Shown here: one piece after another, positions 16,599 through 19,122 of the stretch | How positions within the stretch are numbered: the stretch's first letter is position 1 | Layout of the letters: the number at the start of each line of letters is the position of its first letter | Assembly: GCA_963580245.1 (NCBI GenBank) | Contig: CAUZJO010000095.1 | Location: forward strand, 1 to 19,122 | Direction: 5' to 3' | Length of the DNA stretch: 19,122 nt | Source: CAUZJO01 sp963580245 | GTDB lineage: Bacteria; Sumerlaeota; Sumerlaeia; MVZB01 | Made by a program: the position numbers and the translations under genes | Notes under the pieces: model-generated | What the model was told of the DNA's origin: nothing | Database searches by the model: none | What the model saw: only the letters and a program-made list of their open reading frames with translations

Positions 16599-18110
16599 AT
16601 GAGAATAAAGATGCACAAATATCGAGCGATTCTCCTTGGCGCGTTTCTTCTACAAGGTTTAGCCTTCGATTTCCCTTGTGCCGCTGATGATGTTGTCGCA
16701 CCGATTGACATAGGTGCGAGACGGGAGATGTTCGTAGACGATTACGTGATAGATACCTTGGATAATGTCACTCATAAGATGCATCATCCCACTCGTCGTG
16801 AAACAGTTTTCACGTTCGACCAGGCCTGGGAGCCTTACTCTGGATATGTCACGGTCCTGAAACATGAAGACACGTTCAAGATGTATTATAACGCCAGACC
16901 CCGCGTCGTTCCCGGAGTGCATCGCTACACCTGTTACGCGGAATCCGACGATGGAATCAAATGGACAAGGCCGGACCTAGGCATTCTTGAGATTAACGGG
17001 TCGAAACAGAACAATGTACTATTAAGCGACGGTTCATTTTCACATAATTTCACCCCGTTTATCGATAATCGGCCAGGAGTTGATCCCGAGGCCCGGTATA
17101 AGGCCGTCGCTGGAGATTATGGATCGGGAGGGTTATACGCATTTGCGTCGGCGGATGGAATCCATTGGCGAACTTTAAAAGACGAACCGGTCGTTGTGAA
17201 CAGCAAAGAAGCAATCTCGCCGCCATTCGATTCTCAAAACACGGTTTTCTGGTCGGAGACTGAAGGTCAATATGTCTGCTACTACCGCGCCTGGAATGAA
17301 TATGGCTTTCGTTCTATTTCGCGCTCTACAAGTGATGATTTCATTCAGTGGTCCTCACCGACTGAAATGAAATTCATGCATCAAGGCAGGCCTGCCCCCA
17401 TGGAGCATCTTTATACCAATGGGTGTTTACCTTACTTTCGAGCGCCGCATATTTACATTGGAATTCCTTACCGATACGTGGAGAATCGCAATCGGGTTGG
17501 AAAAGAAGAGGCGCTCAGCCAGGGTTTTGAAGAATGGTTCTATGATATTCGATCCGACATATTAACCGATGGATTATTGATAAGTTCCAGAGGGGGAGAC
17601 ATCTTCCAACGAACTTTCCTGGAGGCGTTTATTCGTCCTCCCATGGGGACCAGGCATTGGTTGGGCTATGGTCTTACACCGTGTTACGGGATTGTTCAAA
17701 CGGGTGAAGGTGAAATGTCTATCTATGCCGGAGGGCAGCGCGGTTTCCCAAACCTAACCTTGAGTCGGTATACCTTGCGGCTGGATGGTGTTGCATCGAT
17801 AAACGCACCCTATAGCGTGGGTTCCATGACTACCAAGCCCCTGCTCTTTGCGGGCAGCAAACTAATGCTAAATTATTCCACATCAGCCGCCGGGTCCATT
17901 TCCGTTGAATTTCAGGATGAACATGGACATCCAATTGGTCCACTCAGCTTACAACATTCCATTCCGATGTTTGGCAATGAGATTCAGGAAGAGGTAAAAT
18001 GGAGCAAGAGTAAAGATAGCACCGTGTCGCTAAAAATCATGAACGGCTTGCCGATCCGGATTAAGTTTATCATGCAAGACGCGGATTTGTATTCGTTCAA
18101 GTTTGAATAA
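16599..18110 (+). CDS. Secreted beta-propeller protein, GH43/GH32-like fold
   Basis: A 503-residue exported protein of a family common in Planctomycetota and often annotated as a GH32/GH43-type hydrolase or hypothetical; its activity is not known. Features: signal peptide (RAILLGAFLLQGLAFDFPCAAD), the opening motif DIGARREMFVDDYVID (37-52), propeller strands such as TCYAESDDGIKW and FASADGIHW, and a C-terminal beta-sandwich-like part from about 415. Catalytic acids cannot be assigned by eye. Starts at 16599 and 16611 (MHKYRA) are both possible and neither has a strong ribosome site. It begins 21 bases after paralog 3 stops, so it is probably co-transcribed. Its composition is visibly more A/T-rich than the genes at 4449-12000, hinting at separate ancestry. 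Confidence 0.75.
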   Translation: MRIKMHKYRAILLGAFLLQGLAFDFPCAADDVVAPIDIGARREMFVDDYVIDTLDNVTHKMHHPTRRETVFTFDQAWEPYSGYVTVLKHEDTFKMYYNARPRVVPGVHRYTCYAESDDGIKWTRPDLGILEINGSKQNNVLLSDGSFSHNFTPFIDNRPGVDPEARYKAVAGDYGSGGLYAFASADGIHWRTLKDEPVVVNSKEAISPPFDSQNTVFWSETEGQYVCYYRAWNEYGFRSISRSTSDDFIQWSSPTEMKFMHQGRPAPMEHLYTNGCLPYFRAPHIYIGIPYRYVENRNRVGKEEALSQGFEEWFYDIRSDILTDGLLISSRGGDIFQRTFLEAFIRPPMGTRHWLGYGLTPCYGIVQTGEGEMSIYAGGQRGFPNLTLSRYTLRLDGVASINAPYSVGSMTTKPLLFAGSKLMLNYSTSAAGSISVEFQDEHGHPIGPLSLQHSIPMFGNEIQEEVKWSKSKDSTVSLKIMNGLPIRIKFIMQDADLYSFKFE

Positions 18111-18365
18111 GCACTCTTGGCGTTCCATTGGTAGTGTCCAGAATCATAATCGATCGCAACGTGTCCCTCGCCAAAATTGAATCCGTGTGAAAGATACTGC
18201 AAATCCTGGGGATTCATCCCGATTCACTTGGCTTTCATCAGTCGAGGTGAATGGTCGGTTCACCCTTTGAGTACAATTCAACCTGGTTATTGGCATTACC
18301 TTGGAGAGACCAGACGAGTTTCTGCTCATTCTGATCTCAATCGGTCTGAAAAGGCTCAGCAGGAG
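18111..18365. other. Non-coding flank of an IS481-like remnant
   Basis: No credible gene. The stretch lies between the propeller stop and the end of the transposase fragment, and is probably the downstream non-coding end of that element. TGTCCAGAATC at about 18134-18144 starts with TGT, as IS481-type ends do, and could mark the element's outer edge. With no second end present this cannot be confirmed. Short open frames on both strands match nothing I recognise. Confidence 0.35.
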
Positions 18366-18644
18366 TCAGGCTGCTTTCCGCCATTCATACCGGTGATGCA
18401 GGCCACCGACTCGGGGCAGCGAGACAACGTTGGCTTTTTCAGATGGCTTGTGTTGTACGGGTCGTGTGAAAGGCGTGTCTTTGTTCAGGCCGTAATGGCA
18501 GCGGTCTTCATGGTAATAGGCCAAATAGTCCCTGAGCAATCGTCGCAGTTGTTTCTCATCGAGCACGATCACATGGTCCAATAACTCTCTTCGGCAACTG
18601 GCTACCCACCGTTCCGCGACACCATTTTGCCATGGACTGCGATA
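18366..18644 (-). pseudogene. IS481/IS3-type integrase-core transposase, C-terminal fragment
   Basis: About 92 residues from the end of a DDE (rve) transposase. The frame reads SPWQNGVAERWVASCRREL, then LDHVIVLDEKQLRRLL, YLAYYHEDRCHYGL and VVSLPRVGGLHHRYEW, ending at 18366. The WQNGVAER region holds the final glutamate of the DDE triad; the first two aspartates and the helix-turn-helix are gone. Full-length relatives are about 330-400 residues. The N-terminal side ends at about 18643, exactly where the sialidase-tail repeat begins on the other strand, so a rearrangement removed the rest. Confidence 0.85.
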
Positions 18645-18854
18645 TGATGAGGGCAGAACATGGCCTGTCTCGAGAGTCGTTGAGCCGGAAGGGGCTCAGT
18701 ATTCAAGCATGACCGTATTACCGGACATGACCATCGGCCTGTTATACGAAGCCGAGCCTTATAAATACCAGCGATTTGCCCGGTTCAACCTGGAGTGGCT
18801 GACCGAGGGACAGGACCGGCTTCTATCAAAGGAGTAAGAATTCAAGACTCCTAG
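18643..18854 (+). pseudogene. Tail of a fourth sialidase-like gene (direct repeat, copy B)
   Basis: Encodes YDEGRTWPVSRVVEPEGAQY and onward to the stop at about 18835-18837, with three conservative changes from paralog 3 (K to R, S to T, I to V) and the last 131 bases identical to it. It has no start or upstream body; the junction with the IS481-like fragment cuts it, within a shared TATGATGA. The right end at CTAG (18851-18854) meets the IS5-family end. It could be the remains of a fourth sialidase, or a piece copied from paralog 3. Confidence 0.85.
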
Positions 18855-19122
18855 GGCCTGTTAACACAAACGGAGCATGTCGACGGCAAGGGCGAAACAG
18901 ATAAAACCGACAAACATAACATCCAACTTCTCAAAACGGGAAAATATCTGACGAAAGCCTTTCAAACGACGGAAAAGCCGCTCCACTTCATTGCGTTTTT
19001 TATACATTTCCCGCTCATATTCCCAAGGATACATCCGGTTGCGCTTTGGAGGAACGATTGGTTCCATCCCCAAATCCACGACCATTTGGCGCATGACATT
19101 ACCTTCGTAGGCGCGATCCATG
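18855..19122 (-). mobile_element. IS5-family insertion sequence, partial
   Basis: One end of an IS5-family element that continues past the window. The likely terminal inverted repeat starts GGCCTGTTAACAC right after CTAG, a target that fits the YTAR preference of IS5-type elements. The transposase stop codon lies inside this terminal sequence, as is usual in the family. The opposite end and target duplication are not in view. Confidence 0.75.
18861..19122 (-). CDS. IS5-family DDE transposase, C-terminal part
   Basis: The last 86 or so residues of a transposase catalysing cut-and-paste movement of its own element. The frame reads DRAYEGN (the second acidic residue of the DDE triad lies in this kind of DxAYD/E motif), PIVPPKRNR, WEYEREMYKKRNEVERLFRRLKG with the final catalytic glutamate in NEVER, then FSRFEKLDVMFVGFICFALA and stop at 18861-18863. 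It stays open to the right edge of the window. This IS5-type C-terminus looks undamaged, so the element may be intact. Confidence 0.88.
   Translation of the reverse strand, partial: MDRAYEGNVMRQMVVDLGMEPIVPPKRNRMYPWEYEREMYKKRNEVERLFRRLKGFRQIFSRFEKLDVMFVGFICFALAVDMLRLC

Noticed and set aside
1..19122. CRISPR arrays, tRNA or rRNA genes
   Set aside because: No regularly spaced repeats, cloverleaf or rRNA-like sequence noticed on either strand.

Overview
The window is GC-rich for most of its length. It carries genes typical of polysaccharide-degrading Planctomycetota or other PVC bacteria: several secreted glycosidases with signal peptides, a GH127-like enzyme, a planctomycete-style propeller protein with an FVDDYVID motif, sialidase paralogs and a URO-D-like protein. 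The phylum is inferred from gene style only; there is no rRNA or marker gene.

Layout, left to right. 1-2799 (minus) is a decayed NACHT NTPase with an N-terminal PD-(D/E)XK nuclease domain, of the kind found in antiphage defence. It has four lesions and runs off the left edge. 2800-3080 has no gene but holds a short LamG-like remnant. 3081-4343 (plus) holds a cytidine deaminase, a VOC/glyoxalase gene with its middle deleted, and a GNAT acetyltransferase. 4449-6789 is a secreted protein of three ConA/LamG-like modules, split by one extra C. 6855-8723 is a secreted GH127-like glycosidase with its Cys/Glu zinc site intact. On the minus strand, 11809-8860 looks like an operon: HpaI-type aldolase, D-2-hydroxyacid dehydrogenase, LmbE/GalB-like metalloenzyme and DUF2442. 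The divergent spacer upstream of it contains a perfect 32-bp palindrome. 12097-12679 is a truncated, frameshifted URO-D gene abutting a shortened Nramp-like fragment. 12767-18110 (plus) is a tight row of three secreted sialidase-family paralogs and a secreted beta-propeller protein. 18111-19122 is a mobile-element scar: an IS481-like transposase C-terminus, a 212-bp copy of the third sialidase's tail, and the end of an IS5-family element.

The intact part reads as a carbohydrate-scavenging locus. The secreted ConA-module protein, GH127, sialidases and propeller would act outside the cytoplasm. The aldolase, dehydrogenase and GalB-like enzyme would process a 2-keto or 2-hydroxy sugar-acid product inside. 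The substrate is unknown, and no sialic-acid catabolic genes (nanA, nanK, nanE) are seen. The most distinctive point is that the middle sialidase has lost the nucleophile tyrosine and two of the three arginines that bind the substrate carboxylate, while both neighbours keep them. The second theme is decay: at least six genes are broken by stops, frameshifts, internal deletions or IS-linked rearrangement.
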